64,000 bases of DNA from JAABRE01 sp964413275 (GTDB taxonomy: Bacteria > Cyanobacteriota > Cyanobacteriia > Cyanobacteriales > JAABRE01), in contig CAYPSO010000002.1 of assembly GCA_964413275.1 (NCBI GenBank), forward strand, positions 1 through 64,000. The letters run 5' to 3'. The notes beneath the pieces are model-generated. The model had not been told where the DNA came from, did not search any database, and worked only from the letters and a program-made list of their open reading frames with translations. Both the position numbers and the translations under genes were made by a program. Of the stretch, positions 53,451 to 62,522 are shown one piece after another; the first letter of the stretch is position 1, and every line of letters begins with the position of its first letter.

Positions 53451-53942
53451 TTATTTATAGTCGCTAAATTGTTCTTGACAAGTATTTAACATTTCTAGTT
53501 CATTGTCATTAACTGTTGTAAAAGCATGGTATCCGACTAAACTAAAGTTTTTACCCACATTATCCCCTTGAGAAGCTAAGGGGGAAGAATTTTGTAAAGC
53601 AATAAAATAAGGATGAACACGCCCATCGTAGGGATCGAGAATTGATAAAATAATTTTATTTCCATCTAATCCGCCATAAAAACAATTAAACTCAGAAAGA
53701 GGTTGATAAAAAGCACCAACTATTTTGTTGTTATTAACTGCAAAGACTAGATATTCTACGCCTAAACGATCTCGCTCAGGAGATTGCCCATAAAGGTGAA
53801 TACCGTTTGCTAAAACAGAATTAGTTTCTGAGGATATATTGTCAGCTAATATTTTAGTAGGTGTGAATAAAGATAACCCCAATAGAAAACTGAGTGTAAT
53901 ATGTTTAGATATTTTTTTGAAGAGATTATAATTAAATTGCAT
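53451..53942 (-). CDS. Secreted hypothetical protein (163 aa)
   Basis: Cyanobacterial secreted protein of unknown function. The signal peptide covers about 1-34 (hydrophobic ITLSFLLGLSLF, cleavage near ILA-D). The mature part contains ANGIHLYGQSPERDRLGVEYLVFAV, then VGAFYQPLSEFNCFYGGLDG. YGQSPE..R.G.EY.VF and F.CFYG look family-conserved. The cysteines in CFYG and NTCQEQ may form a disulfide. Monocistronic. Confidence 0.75.
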   Translation of the reverse strand: MQFNYNLFKKISKHITLSFLLGLSLFTPTKILADNISSETNSVLANGIHLYGQSPERDRLGVEYLVFAVNNNKIVGAFYQPLSEFNCFYGGLDGNKIILSILDPYDGRVHPYFIALQNSSPLASQGDNVGKNFSLVGYHAFTTVNDNELEMLNTCQEQFSDYK

Positions 53943-54348
53943 AAATAACCTATATATTATATATTATTGTTAATAATTGATAATTAAACTTGACTAATAA
54001 CACTGGTTATGATAAGATTGCACTTGAATTAATCTAAATCAATACCAATAATTAAATAAAAATTAAAATCACCTCAAAATGCTATTTAAGATTGATTCCT
54101 TACATTTAGTCTCGCAAATTACCCATATCTTTTCAATACATCTTACGATTCTTAACAATTATCTTAGATAACAAACAAAACATTGAAAATAAAATCATTA
54201 ATATTTTTGATAATGTTTTTTCATATACCTTATTCTCCAATTTTATAGAATTTTTACTCAAAAATAACTCTATCTTCGGGATGATAAGTGAGAACTGTTA
54301 TAAGATGGTACGATCAGGGAATTTGAATTATACGGAGCAAAAAATACT
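53943..54348. other. Intergenic region upstream of pdhB
   Basis: 406 bp, strongly AT-rich, divergent between the secreted protein and pdhB. TATAAG at about 54299 is a possible -10 element for pdhB. I see no gene, repeat or RNA structure. Confidence 0.35.
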
Positions 54349-55332
54349 ATGGCAGAAACTTTATTGTTTAATGCTTTACGTCAAGCAATTGATGAAGAAA
54401 TGGAAAGAGATAATAAAGTGTTTGTTCTTGGGGAAGATGTAGGGCATTATGGAGGTTCTTATAAAGTTACTAAAGATCTCTATGATAAATATGGAGAATT
54501 GAGAGTTTTAGATACTCCTATTGCAGAGAATAGTTTTACGGGTTTAGCAGTAGGTGCTGCGATGACTGGTTTACGCCCAATCATTGAGGGGATGAATATG
54601 GGCTTTTTGTTGCTTGCGTTTAACCAAATTGCTAATAACGCTGGGATGCTTCGTTATACTTCTGGTGGTAATTTCAAAATGCCTATGGTGATTCGTGGGC
54701 CTGGTGGCGTTGGTAGTCAACTTGGAGCAGAACATTCCCAAAGATTAGAAGCATATTTTCAGGCCGTACCGGGTTTAAAAATTGTTGCTTGTTCTACTCC
54801 TTATAATGCTAAAGGTTTATTAAAAGCAGCTATAAGAGATGACAATCCAGTCTTATTTTTTGAGCACGTTTTATTATATAACTTGAAAGAAAATTTACCA
54901 TCCCACGATTATGTATTACCTTTAAATAAAGCAGAAATAGTACGTCGAGGTAAAGATGTTACTTTGTTGACCTATTCTCGTATGCGTCATCATTGCCTAC
55001 AAGCAATCAAAGAATTAGAAAAAGCAGGTTTCGATCCAGAGTTAATTGATTTAATTTCTCTCAAACCTTTAGATATGGAGACTATTGGAGAATCAATTAG
55101 AAAAACCCATCGAGTAATTGTGGTGGAAGAATGTATGAAAACCGGGGGGATTGGTGCAGAATTAACTGCTTCGATTAATGATAGATTTTTTGATGAATTA
55201 GATGGGCCAGTATTAAGATTATCTTCTCAAGATATTCCTACTCCCTATAACGGAACATTGGAAAGATTAACTATTGTACAGCCTCCGCAAATTGTGGAAG
55301 CAGTTCAGAAAATGATGACTTTACAGGTTTAA
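54349..55332 (+). CDS. pdhB: Pyruvate dehydrogenase E1 component, beta subunit
   Basis: 327 aa transketolase-fold protein, full length. It has FVLGEDVGHYGGSYKVTKDL, DTPIAENSFTGLAVGAAMTG, the MRYTSGG-like segment GMLRYTSGGNFKMPMVIRGPGG, and the C-terminal transketolase domain (YSRMRHHCLQAI, VVEECMKTGG). With PdhA it binds thiamine diphosphate and decarboxylates pyruvate to feed acetyl-CoA synthesis. The alpha subunit and E2/E3 are elsewhere, as usual in cyanobacteria. secD follows after 67 bp. Confidence 0.96.
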   Translation: MAETLLFNALRQAIDEEMERDNKVFVLGEDVGHYGGSYKVTKDLYDKYGELRVLDTPIAENSFTGLAVGAAMTGLRPIIEGMNMGFLLLAFNQIANNAGMLRYTSGGNFKMPMVIRGPGGVGSQLGAEHSQRLEAYFQAVPGLKIVACSTPYNAKGLLKAAIRDDNPVLFFEHVLLYNLKENLPSHDYVLPLNKAEIVRRGKDVTLLTYSRMRHHCLQAIKELEKAGFDPELIDLISLKPLDMETIGESIRKTHRVIVVEECMKTGGIGAELTASINDRFFDELDGPVLRLSSQDIPTPYNGTLERLTIVQPPQIVEAVQKMMTLQV

Positions 55333-55399
55333 TGAATATTAATGAGGGTTAATAGAAATTAACCCCTTTGAAATTAGTTTATAAAACAACCATAAAAAT

Positions 55400-56812
55400 A
55401 TGCAAAAACAGCGTTCATTAATGGCTCTTATTGTAGTGCTGGTAATTGCTGCGATCGCCATTTTAAATATTATTCCCTTGCAATTGGGATTAGATTTAAA
55501 AGGGGGAGCTCAATTAACCATTCAGGTTCAAACCACTCCAGAAGTGCAAGAAATTAAACCAGAAGATTTACAGGCAGTCAAACGAGTAATTGAAAATAGA
55601 ATTAATGGTTTAGGAGTATCCGAACCCATTATTCAAACTGTGGGAGAAGATAAAATTTTAGTACAATTACCCGGAGTTACCGATCCTCAACAGGCAGAAA
55701 GAGTTTTAGGAGGAACTGCACAATTAGAATTTAAAGAACAAAAAACCGGTACAGAAGAACAGTTTGGTGCGGAATATCAAATTCAGCGACAACTAGAGTT
55801 GCAACTCAATATTTTACGACAAGTAGAAAATGGAACGAATACTGAAGAAATTATCAAGCTGCAAGAATCTTTAAATAATTCTTACACCAGAATTAATGAA
55901 TTATTCGCATCTGTAGGCTTAACAGGTAAAAAATTAAAAGATGCAAGGCCACAACCTACTCAAACTGGTAATCAATGGGAAGTCGTGATTCGTTTTGATG
56001 ATGATGGTGGAGATAAATTTGCAGAAATGACCAAAAACTTAGCAGGTACAGGTCGCTCTATTGGTATTTTCTTAGATAATGCCTTAATTAGTGCGCCTAC
56101 TGTCGGCCCTGAATTTGCGGTTACTGGTATTTCAGGAGGGAGTGCAGTTATTACTGGTAATTTTACCGCAGAAACTTCCAATGATTTAGCCGTACAAATT
56201 AGGGGAGGCTCTTTACCCTTTCCTGTAGCAGTGGTAGAAAATCGTACAGTGGGTGCTACTCTAGGTCAAGATAGTATTAAGCGTAGTATTTATGCTGGTC
56301 TGTCTGGTTTAGTTTTAGTTTTAATTTTTGTAGGAGTTTATTACCGTTTACCCGGTATTATTGCTGATGTTTCTTTAATTATCTATACCCTATTAACTTT
56401 AGCGAGTTATGCTCTCGTTGGTGTTACCTTAACTTTACCCGGTATCGCTGGTTTTATTCTTAGTATTGGTATGGCCGTTGATGCTAATGTTTTAATATTT
56501 GAGCGTACTAGGGAAGAATTGCGATCTGGTAAAACTTTATATCGTTCTGTGGAATCAGGTTTTTACCGTGCTTTTTCTAGCATTTTAGATAGTAATGTGA
56601 CGACTTTAATTGCTTGTGGGGCATTGTTTTGGCTAGGCTCTGGTTTAGTTAAAGGTTTTGCTTTAACTTTAGCCATAGGTGTTTTAATAAGTATGTTTAG
56701 TGCTGTTACTTGTAGTCGTAGTTTACTACTTCTAACAGTTTTGAGCTTACCCGGTGTTCGCCAAAAACCAGAGTTATTCTGTCCTAATTTACCGGCTTCC
56801 GTCAAATCATAA
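55400..56812 (+). CDS. secD: Protein translocase subunit SecD
   Basis: 470 aa. One N-terminal helix (8-27), LDLKGGAQLTIQ (DxKGG motif), the periplasmic P1/P4 domain (about 35-290), then five helices with GMAVDANVLIFERTREEL, the proton-path motif of RND-type translocases. It uses the proton gradient to pull preproteins from SecYEG on the outer side. SecF normally follows directly in cyanobacteria, but here the next gene is on the opposite strand, so secF must be elsewhere. It is 67 bp after pdhB. Confidence 0.95.
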   Translation: MQKQRSLMALIVVLVIAAIAILNIIPLQLGLDLKGGAQLTIQVQTTPEVQEIKPEDLQAVKRVIENRINGLGVSEPIIQTVGEDKILVQLPGVTDPQQAERVLGGTAQLEFKEQKTGTEEQFGAEYQIQRQLELQLNILRQVENGTNTEEIIKLQESLNNSYTRINELFASVGLTGKKLKDARPQPTQTGNQWEVVIRFDDDGGDKFAEMTKNLAGTGRSIGIFLDNALISAPTVGPEFAVTGISGGSAVITGNFTAETSNDLAVQIRGGSLPFPVAVVENRTVGATLGQDSIKRSIYAGLSGLVLVLIFVGVYYRLPGIIADVSLIIYTLLTLASYALVGVTLTLPGIAGFILSIGMAVDANVLIFERTREELRSGKTLYRSVESGFYRAFSSILDSNVTTLIACGALFWLGSGLVKGFALTLAIGVLISMFSAVTCSRSLLLLTVLSLPGVRQKPELFCPNLPASVKS

Positions 56813-56821
56813 AGCGAGGAG

Positions 56822-56847
56822 TACGGGCGAACGGCCGTTCGCCCGTA
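56822..56847. repeat. GC-rich perfect palindrome (REP-like)
   Basis: A 26-bp perfect palindrome, half-site TACGGGCGAACGG mirrored by CCGTTCGCCCGTA, starting 10 bp past the secD stop. It is far more GC-rich than its surroundings. Very similar GGGCGAACGGCC palindromes are common as dispersed repeats in cyanobacteria. It could also end secD transcripts. Confidence 0.8.
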
Positions 56848-56873
56848 TAGTATTCAGGAGCTACAAACCTTAA

Positions 56874-57068
56874 TTAATTAAAAATATATTTGGGATTGCA
56901 ACTTAATCCGGGAGCATAAGCTTCAACTACATTACCTGTTTTAGAACATTTAACCATCAGATAATCGCAATTATAACAAGAAGTTTCTGTAATTTGATGA
57001 ATAGTCAAGTAATGTCGGTGAGCATAATCTCCACAGTTGGGACAACGAATTTTTTGTGTAATTTTCAT
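56874..57068 (-). CDS. Small zinc-ribbon protein (64 aa)
   Basis: 64-aa protein with two cysteine pairs, CPNCGDYAHRHYL (C9, C12) and TSCYNCDYLMVKC (about 31-41), then TGNVVEAYAPG. It is a small zinc ribbon conserved in cyanobacteria and often misannotated as PriA. Function unknown; nucleic-acid or protein binding is plausible. It is convergent with secD. Confidence 0.75.
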   Translation of the reverse strand: MKITQKIRCPNCGDYAHRHYLTIHQITETSCYNCDYLMVKCSKTGNVVEAYAPGLSCNPKYIFN

Positions 57069-57356
57069 TTGTTAACCTTTGATTTTATGAGAAGACAAAA
57101 ATTTTTTTTATAAAGAAAAAGTGTGACTTTTTAAATGTTTACCAAATCTTATCTAAGATACTATCTTAATTTCAGATGATTGATCCCCATTGTGTTTAAC
57201 TTAATTAAACTCGATCCTAAACATTTTTGAATGTACATTATTTATTATGACTTATTTTTTAGATAATTAATGTATTTCTTAAGCAAATATTAACATTTCC
57301 TGATAAGATGCTCAATACCATAAAACTAATATTAAAAATATATTTACCATAAAATC

Positions 57357-58184
57357 ATGGAATGGCACAAAGTTCGAGATTACGAAGATATTATTTATCA
57401 AAAAACTAATGGGATTGCTCAAATTACCATCAATCGTCCTCACAAGCGTAATGCTTTTCGTCCAAAAACCGTATTTGAAATGTATGACGCATTTTGTGAG
57501 GCAAGGGAAGATAGCACCATTGGAGTTATTTTCTTAACTGGCGCAGGGCCTCATAGTGATGGGAAATATGCTTTTTGTTCGGGAGGGGATCAAAGTATTC
57601 GAGGTAAGGCGGGCTATGTTGATGATTCTGGAGTGCCACGTTTAAATGTACTTGATTTACAACGTTTAATTCGTTCCATACCTAAAGTTGTTATTGCTTT
57701 AGTTGCTGGTTATGCCATTGGTGGCGGTCAGGTTTTACATTTAGTTTGCGATCTTACAATCGCCGCAGATAATGCCATTTTTGGACAAACTGGGCCAAAA
57801 GTTGGTAGTTTTGATGGTGGTTTTGGTGCTAGTTATTTGGCACGAATTGTAGGACAAAAAAAAGCCCGTGAAATTTGGTTTTTATGTCGGCAGTATGACG
57901 CTCAACAGGCTTTATCCATGGGATTAGTAAATTGTGTAGTACCAATTGCTGAGTTAGAAAATGAGGGAATAAAATGGGCTGAGGAGATTTTACAAAAAAG
58001 CCCCCTCGCTATTCGTTGTCTCAAAGCGGCTTTTAATGCTGATTGTGACGGACAAGCAGGATTACAGGAATTAGCGGGTAATGCCACTCTTCTTTATTAT
58101 ATGACTGAAGAAGGTGCGGAAGGAAAACAAGCATTTTTAGAAAAACGTCCTCCTGATTTTCGCCAATATCCTTGGCTACCTTAG
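57357..58184 (+). CDS. menB: 1,4-dihydroxy-2-naphthoyl-CoA synthase
   Basis: 275 aa crotonase-fold enzyme cyclising o-succinylbenzoyl-CoA in phylloquinone (vitamin K1) synthesis. Family marks are NRPHKRNAFRPKTVFEM, FCSGGDQSIRG (oxyanion hole), AGYAIGGGQVLHLVCDLTIAADNA, FGQTGPKVGSFDGGFGASYL and the C-terminal KRPPDFRQYPWLP. Monocistronic. Phylloquinone is the photosystem I secondary acceptor, so this gene should be essential for normal photosynthesis. Confidence 0.97.
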   Translation: MEWHKVRDYEDIIYQKTNGIAQITINRPHKRNAFRPKTVFEMYDAFCEAREDSTIGVIFLTGAGPHSDGKYAFCSGGDQSIRGKAGYVDDSGVPRLNVLDLQRLIRSIPKVVIALVAGYAIGGGQVLHLVCDLTIAADNAIFGQTGPKVGSFDGGFGASYLARIVGQKKAREIWFLCRQYDAQQALSMGLVNCVVPIAELENEGIKWAEEILQKSPLAIRCLKAAFNADCDGQAGLQELAGNATLLYYMTEEGAEGKQAFLEKRPPDFRQYPWLP

Positions 58185-58219
58185 TAATTACAGTGATTTA
58201 GAAATCCAATAATTCTAAT

Positions 58220-58238
58220 AAAGGTTAATTTAACCTTT
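58220..58238. promoter_or_regulatory. 19-bp palindrome between menB and pstS
   Basis: AAAGGTTAA-T-TTAACCTTT, 36 bp past menB. It contains TTTAACCT, the core repeat of cyanobacterial Pho boxes, but only as inverted single copies about 190 bp upstream of pstS. It may be a weak menB terminator instead. Both readings are tentative. Confidence 0.3.
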
Positions 58239-58425
58239 TGATAAACTCATTGGTTTATGCTGGCTACGGAGTCTTATGTCATTTTGTCATGAGATTGCAA
58301 AAAAAACAATTGAGTTATGATTTTCGGTACTTTAGTTCTGGTATGAGCTTAAGAAAATGATGGGTAAATCCTATCAAAAATCAAATCCTTTATTTACGTA
58401 CAAGTTCTTTAGTTAAATATTAAGT

Positions 58426-59499
58426 ATGCTTTTTTTCATCAAACCCAAAAGTCAAATCTTGTTAGCACCTCTAGTTGCTTTAACTGTAGGACTTACAGCT
58501 TGTGGTGGTTCTCAACAAACATCAACACCAACATCAACACCAAATTCTTCAGGTCAAACTGTATCTTTGACAGGGGCTGGTGCTAGTTTTCCCGCTCCTT
58601 TATATCAACGTTGGTTTTCTGAATATAATAAAACTAATCCTAATGTTCAAGTAAGTTATCAGTCCGTAGGTAGTGGTGCGGGAGTAGAACAGTTTACTCA
58701 GGGAACTGTTGATTTTGGCGCTAGTGATGTAGCGATGAAAGATGAAGAAATCGCTAAAGTACAGAAAGGGGTAGTTTTGTTACCAGTGACTGCTGGTAGT
58801 ATTGTTTTAGCCTACAATGTCCCTGATGTGACTGAACTAAAATTATCACGACAGGTTTATGTTGATATTATTTTAGGTAAAATTACCAAATGGAATGATC
58901 CTGCTATGACTAATCTTAATCCAGATGTTACTTTACCAGACTTACCAATCACAGTGGTTTACCGTGCTGATGGCAGTGGTACAACTGGAGTATTTACTAA
59001 ACATTTAAGTGAAGTTAGCACTGAGTGGAAAGAGAAAGTAGGCGAGGGTAAAAGTGTTGAATGGCCTGTTGGAGTGGGTGCTAAAGGTAATGAAGGTGTT
59101 ACTGCTCAAATATTACAAACAGAAGGTGCGATCGGTTATATTGAATTTGGTTATGCCAAACAACAAAATATCCCCACAGCAAGCTTAGAGAACAAAGCTG
59201 GTAGCTATATTAAACCTTCTGCTGAGTCAGCCTCTAAAGCATTAGCAGCAGTTACTTTACCAGAAAATTTAAGGGCTTTTTTACCAGATCCTGAAGGTGC
59301 AGATTCCTATCCTATTGTCAGTTATACTTGGATTTTAGCTTATAAGCAATACGACGATCCTGCTAAGTTACAAGCTTTTCAAGAGGTTGTAACTTGGGCT
59401 GTTAATGACGGACAAAGCTTTTCTGAAGAATTAGGCTATATTCCCTTGCCTGATAATGTGGTAGATAAAGTAGAAGAAGCATTAGCTACTATTAAGTAA
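58426..59499 (+). CDS. pstS: Phosphate ABC transporter substrate-binding lipoprotein
   Basis: 357 aa. The lipoprotein signal has its lipobox at LTAC (Cys26), followed by a Thr/Ser/Pro linker. The phosphate-binding fold contains LTGAGASFPAPLYQRWFSEY, FGASDVAMKDEE, YRADGSGTTGVFTKHL and GAIGYIEFGYA. It captures phosphate in the periplasm for PstCAB. No pst transporter genes follow; rplS is next. The ATG at 58426 gives a proper signal peptide. Confidence 0.95.
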   Translation: MLFFIKPKSQILLAPLVALTVGLTACGGSQQTSTPTSTPNSSGQTVSLTGAGASFPAPLYQRWFSEYNKTNPNVQVSYQSVGSGAGVEQFTQGTVDFGASDVAMKDEEIAKVQKGVVLLPVTAGSIVLAYNVPDVTELKLSRQVYVDIILGKITKWNDPAMTNLNPDVTLPDLPITVVYRADGSGTTGVFTKHLSEVSTEWKEKVGEGKSVEWPVGVGAKGNEGVTAQILQTEGAIGYIEFGYAKQQNIPTASLENKAGSYIKPSAESASKALAAVTLPENLRAFLPDPEGADSYPIVSYTWILAYKQYDDPAKLQAFQEVVTWAVNDGQSFSEELGYIPLPDNVVDKVEEALATIK

Positions 59500-59518
59500 T
59501 TGTAATTCTTTCATGAAA

Positions 59519-59556
59519 TGCGTTAGATCGAATTGATAAATTTTTGATCTGACGCA
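59519..59556. terminator. Hairpin downstream of pstS
   Basis: TGCGTTAGATC / GATCTGACGCA stem (one mismatch) around a 16-nt AT-rich loop, 19 bp past the pstS stop. It has ends similar to the 51598-51654 repeat. It may act as a terminator or be a REP-like element. Confidence 0.5.
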
Positions 59557-59690
59557 CTCTAATGTTATGTCAAGCTCAATAATAAATTAGAAAAAAATGG
59601 AAAACTTTAAATTCAGAAATTTATGTTTTTTTTTCTTTTCAATTCAAAAATTTAAGGTACAATGGTAAATTGTGAGTTTTAAGAAAAGCC

Positions 59691-60047
59691 ATGAATGCAG
59701 AACAAATAATTAATTCGATTGAAGCAGAATATTTAAAAACTGATTTACCTATAATTCACGTCGGCGATACCATTAAAGTTGGTGTACGCATTAGTGAAGG
59801 TGGAAAAGAGAGAATTCAGCCCTATGAAGGCACTGTAATTGCCATGCGCAATGGCGGTATTAGCGAAACTATTACAGTACGCCGTATTTTTCAAGGAGTA
59901 GGTGTAGAAAGAATATTCTTACTTCATTCACCTATTGTAGCTGATATTAAAATAATCCGTCGTGGTAAAGTACGTCGGGCTAAACTTTATTATCTTAGAG
60001 ATAGAGTTGGTAAAGCTACCCGCGTTAAACAGCGTTTCGATCGTTAA
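59691..60047 (+). CDS. rplS: 50S ribosomal protein L19
   Basis: 118 aa, full length. Signature sequences are FPIIHVGDTIKVGVRI-like (LPIIHVGDTIKVGVRISEG), EGTVIAMRNGGISETITVRR, GVGVERIFLLHSP and RGKVRRAKLYYLRDRVGKATRV. It lies at the 30S-50S interface. TACAAT at about 59656 is a plausible -10 element. The tRNA-Trp gene follows 79 bp downstream, a common cyanobacterial arrangement. Confidence 0.98.
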   Translation: MNAEQIINSIEAEYLKTDLPIIHVGDTIKVGVRISEGGKERIQPYEGTVIAMRNGGISETITVRRIFQGVGVERIFLLHSPIVADIKIIRRGKVRRAKLYYLRDRVGKATRVKQRFDR

Positions 60048-60126
60048 ATTTAATGTTACAAAAATTAGCGCAAGAAAATTTGTTAAATAATCCTAACTTG
60101 CGCTATAATTGTAAAAGACCAAAAAT

Positions 60127-60199
60127 GCGCTCTTAGTTCAGTTGGTAGAACGTCGGTCTCCAAAACCGGATGTCGAGGGTTCAAGTCCTTCAGGGCGCG
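60127..60199 (+). tRNA. trnW: tRNA-Trp (CCA)
   Basis: 73 nt cloverleaf. The acceptor stem GCGCTCT pairs with AGGGCGC, and the discriminator is G. The D-arm contains AGTTCAGTTGGTAGA. The anticodon loop CTCCAAA gives anticodon CCA. The T-arm contains GGTTCAAGTCC. The 3' CCA is not encoded. It lies after rplS; secE-nusG, which usually follow, are absent here. Confidence 0.97.
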
Positions 60200-60333
60200 T
60201 TCATATTTCTTGCTTATTCTTCAGGCCTTTCACTAAATCCCTGTACAATTGTTTTTTATGTTAAACTTGCGAACTTTTCACCTTAAACAGGAAAAAAATT
60301 CATCAATATTTAATTAATATTTTTAAATTTTAT

Positions 60334-60981
60334 TTAAACTATCCAAACAATATCATTATTTTCCAAATATTCTTCTAAAATACTTGTTTCATCATAATCC
60401 AAATATTTTTCTAGATTATCTTTAGCTTGTTCCTCTTTTAGAGTTTCTTTCAAAGAATCTGGAGTGATAATTCTATTTTTTTCTTGCTCATCAATATTAA
60501 CTTGATTTAATTGTTTATTAGGAATTATCATAGAACTTTCATGAGAAGTAATAAAAGCAGATTTCTTTTTATAAGTTGGATATAAATATTTAACAAAAAA
60601 ATCAATTGTATTCTTTCTAAGATAACCTTTTACAACAGTTAAAGCACCAAAACGAATTAAAGTTTTTTGTTGTTCTTGGAGAATATCTTTTATTTGCTCA
60701 TCGGTCAATAAACCTGCTTCTAATAAACATTGACCTATAGGTTGTTTATGTTTTTGTTTTAATAATTCATGCCAACGTAAAGCAAAGAAATCAGCAGTTT
60801 CTTGTTTTACCCAACCATGTAAAGCTAGAATTTCCCCTAATAAAAGATAATCATGTTCAATTTGGTCTAATAAAGCTACTTGTATTTGAGCATTGGAAAC
60901 CAAGCCTGCTTCTTGTAAAATAGCTCCCAGAGGCATCATTTGAAATCGTTCAGTTATTATTAATTTATCATTATTATTCAT
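60334..60981 (-). CDS. Hypothetical protein with two GspE-N-like repeats
   Basis: 215 aa, soluble. Two tandem helical repeats, PLGAILQEAGLVSNAQIQVALL (about 17-38) and PIGQCLLEAGLLTDEQIKDILQ (about 81-102), each followed by a LG.I/FGALTV...V...T.DFF segment. They resemble the N-terminal domain of type II secretion/pilus ATPases (GspE_N/MshEN). The C-terminal 80 residues are charged and probably disordered. A regulatory, possibly nucleotide-sensing, role is conceivable. No neighbour clarifies it. Confidence 0.75.
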   Translation of the reverse strand: MNNNDKLIITERFQMMPLGAILQEAGLVSNAQIQVALLDQIEHDYLLLGEILALHGWVKQETADFFALRWHELLKQKHKQPIGQCLLEAGLLTDEQIKDILQEQQKTLIRFGALTVVKGYLRKNTIDFFVKYLYPTYKKKSAFITSHESSMIIPNKQLNQVNIDEQEKNRIITPDSLKETLKEEQAKDNLEKYLDYDETSILEEYLENNDIVWIV

Positions 60982-61127
60982 AGATAATTTGTGATAATAC
61001 CCTATTTATCAAATATTAACACTTGTATTAATTAAGGATGTCGATTGTCCATAAAAATTATTCTAAACCAGAATCAGATAACAAAAACTATTGAGAACTA
61101 ATTTGAAAATTATTTCCACAGTAAAAA

Positions 61128-62378
61128 TTAATTAGTTGAAACAAGTTTTTCCTTATCTAACAATATCAATGCTTTTGCTTCTGAGGCATCGGCAATGGCA
61201 GTTTCTCGTAATTGTTCTCTTAAATCAGGTGTGACGGCTAAAGCCCTTGTCCAATCTGGTATTTGCGCTCCTGATGGATCTAAGAAAAAGTGTTGGCCTG
61301 CTTCGACAATTAATTGTTCAAATACTTCTGTAATGATCTCTTCTTGATGGCGATCGTAGTCTAAACTATTAAAACGGGCATCCATAAAATATTGACGGGT
61401 AAAATCTTGAGCTTCACGACGAAATTTAATGCGTAAAGCGTGAATATGATCCATACTAAGAACGACTTGTTCGGTTTCAGTTAAAGTGCGTAAAATAGAA
61501 CATAAAATATCTCGACACATTTTCTGAAGCCCTTCATTAGTTGATTGACCAAGATTTTGGTGTTTATGTTCAAAAATTCCTAAGTCAATTTGAGCTACTC
61601 GTTTTAGAGCAACATTACGATAAACTTCAGCGAGTAAGCCAATTTCTAATCCCCAGTTACCGGGGATACGAGTATTCAAAGCTAAATCGCTAGTTAAGGC
61701 AAATTCTCCTGAAAGTGGATAACGATAGGCGCTCAAATAGCGCAAATAATCGTTATAACCGAATAACTCAATTAAAGTAGTTAGCAGAGGAGTTACAAAT
61801 AAACGAACCACTCTACCATGTAATGTGCGAGGATATTCTCCTAAACGGGCATAATAGGCTTTATTGAAAGCGATACCAAATTCTTTTTCCAGAAGAGGAA
61901 ACAGAAGTTTTAAGGGATAGGATTTATCATAGGTAGTAATATCAGCATCGTGAAGGGCAATAGCTTCTGCTTCTAAGGATGCAACTCCTAAACCTAACCA
62001 AACTGCCATTCCTTTACCTTTAAAGTTGAGTAAGTCTAAGCCTTTTGATTTTAAAATTTCTAACAATTTTCTAACTCTTGGGCCATTTTCCCAAATAATT
62101 AAAGTTTTTTGGGGTAAAGTTGCAAAAAATTCTACCGTCTTTGTGTATTGCTCTATACTATTTGCATAAAGACAAACGATAACAGTTTTGACAAAATCAC
62201 AATTTTTAAGATGATCTCTAATAGTAGTTAAAGCAGGCCTTTCTAACTCCTCATATAAGGCAGGAATTAAAACGGCAGTGGCGGATTCTTCACTAAGTTC
62301 AATTAGTCTAGTTTCTAATAGATCTAAATTAAAACCAAAATCATGAATAGTGGTAATTAATTCTTGTTTATAATCCAT
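61128..62378 (-). CDS. GT81-like glycosyltransferase (glucosyl-3-phosphoglycerate synthase-like)
   Basis: 416 aa, GT-A fold. It has TAVLIPALYEELERPAL near residue 35, VIVCLYANS, the metal-binding HDADI in AIALHDADITTYDKSYP (about 162), and a long helical C-terminus. YPLSGEFALTSDLA and NWGLEIGLLAEVYR are typical of glucosyl-3-phosphoglycerate and mannosylglycerate synthase-like GT81/GT2 enzymes of cyanobacteria. It could make a compatible solute. No phosphatase partner is adjacent. Confidence 0.8.
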   Translation of the reverse strand: MDYKQELITTIHDFGFNLDLLETRLIELSEESATAVLIPALYEELERPALTTIRDHLKNCDFVKTVIVCLYANSIEQYTKTVEFFATLPQKTLIIWENGPRVRKLLEILKSKGLDLLNFKGKGMAVWLGLGVASLEAEAIALHDADITTYDKSYPLKLLFPLLEKEFGIAFNKAYYARLGEYPRTLHGRVVRLFVTPLLTTLIELFGYNDYLRYLSAYRYPLSGEFALTSDLALNTRIPGNWGLEIGLLAEVYRNVALKRVAQIDLGIFEHKHQNLGQSTNEGLQKMCRDILCSILRTLTETEQVVLSMDHIHALRIKFRREAQDFTRQYFMDARFNSLDYDRHQEEIITEVFEQLIVEAGQHFFLDPSGAQIPDWTRALAVTPDLREQLRETAIADASEAKALILLDKEKLVSTN

Positions 62379-62522
62379 AGGACAAAATATATGAAGTTAA
62401 AGTTATATTAAATTTATTCTTATTGCATTATGAAATAAAAATTAAGATTTTGTTGTCAGTCTCGATACAAATAACTTTAAGATTTTATAATTGTTGGCAA
62501 GATTATAGATAATTTTACTTTC

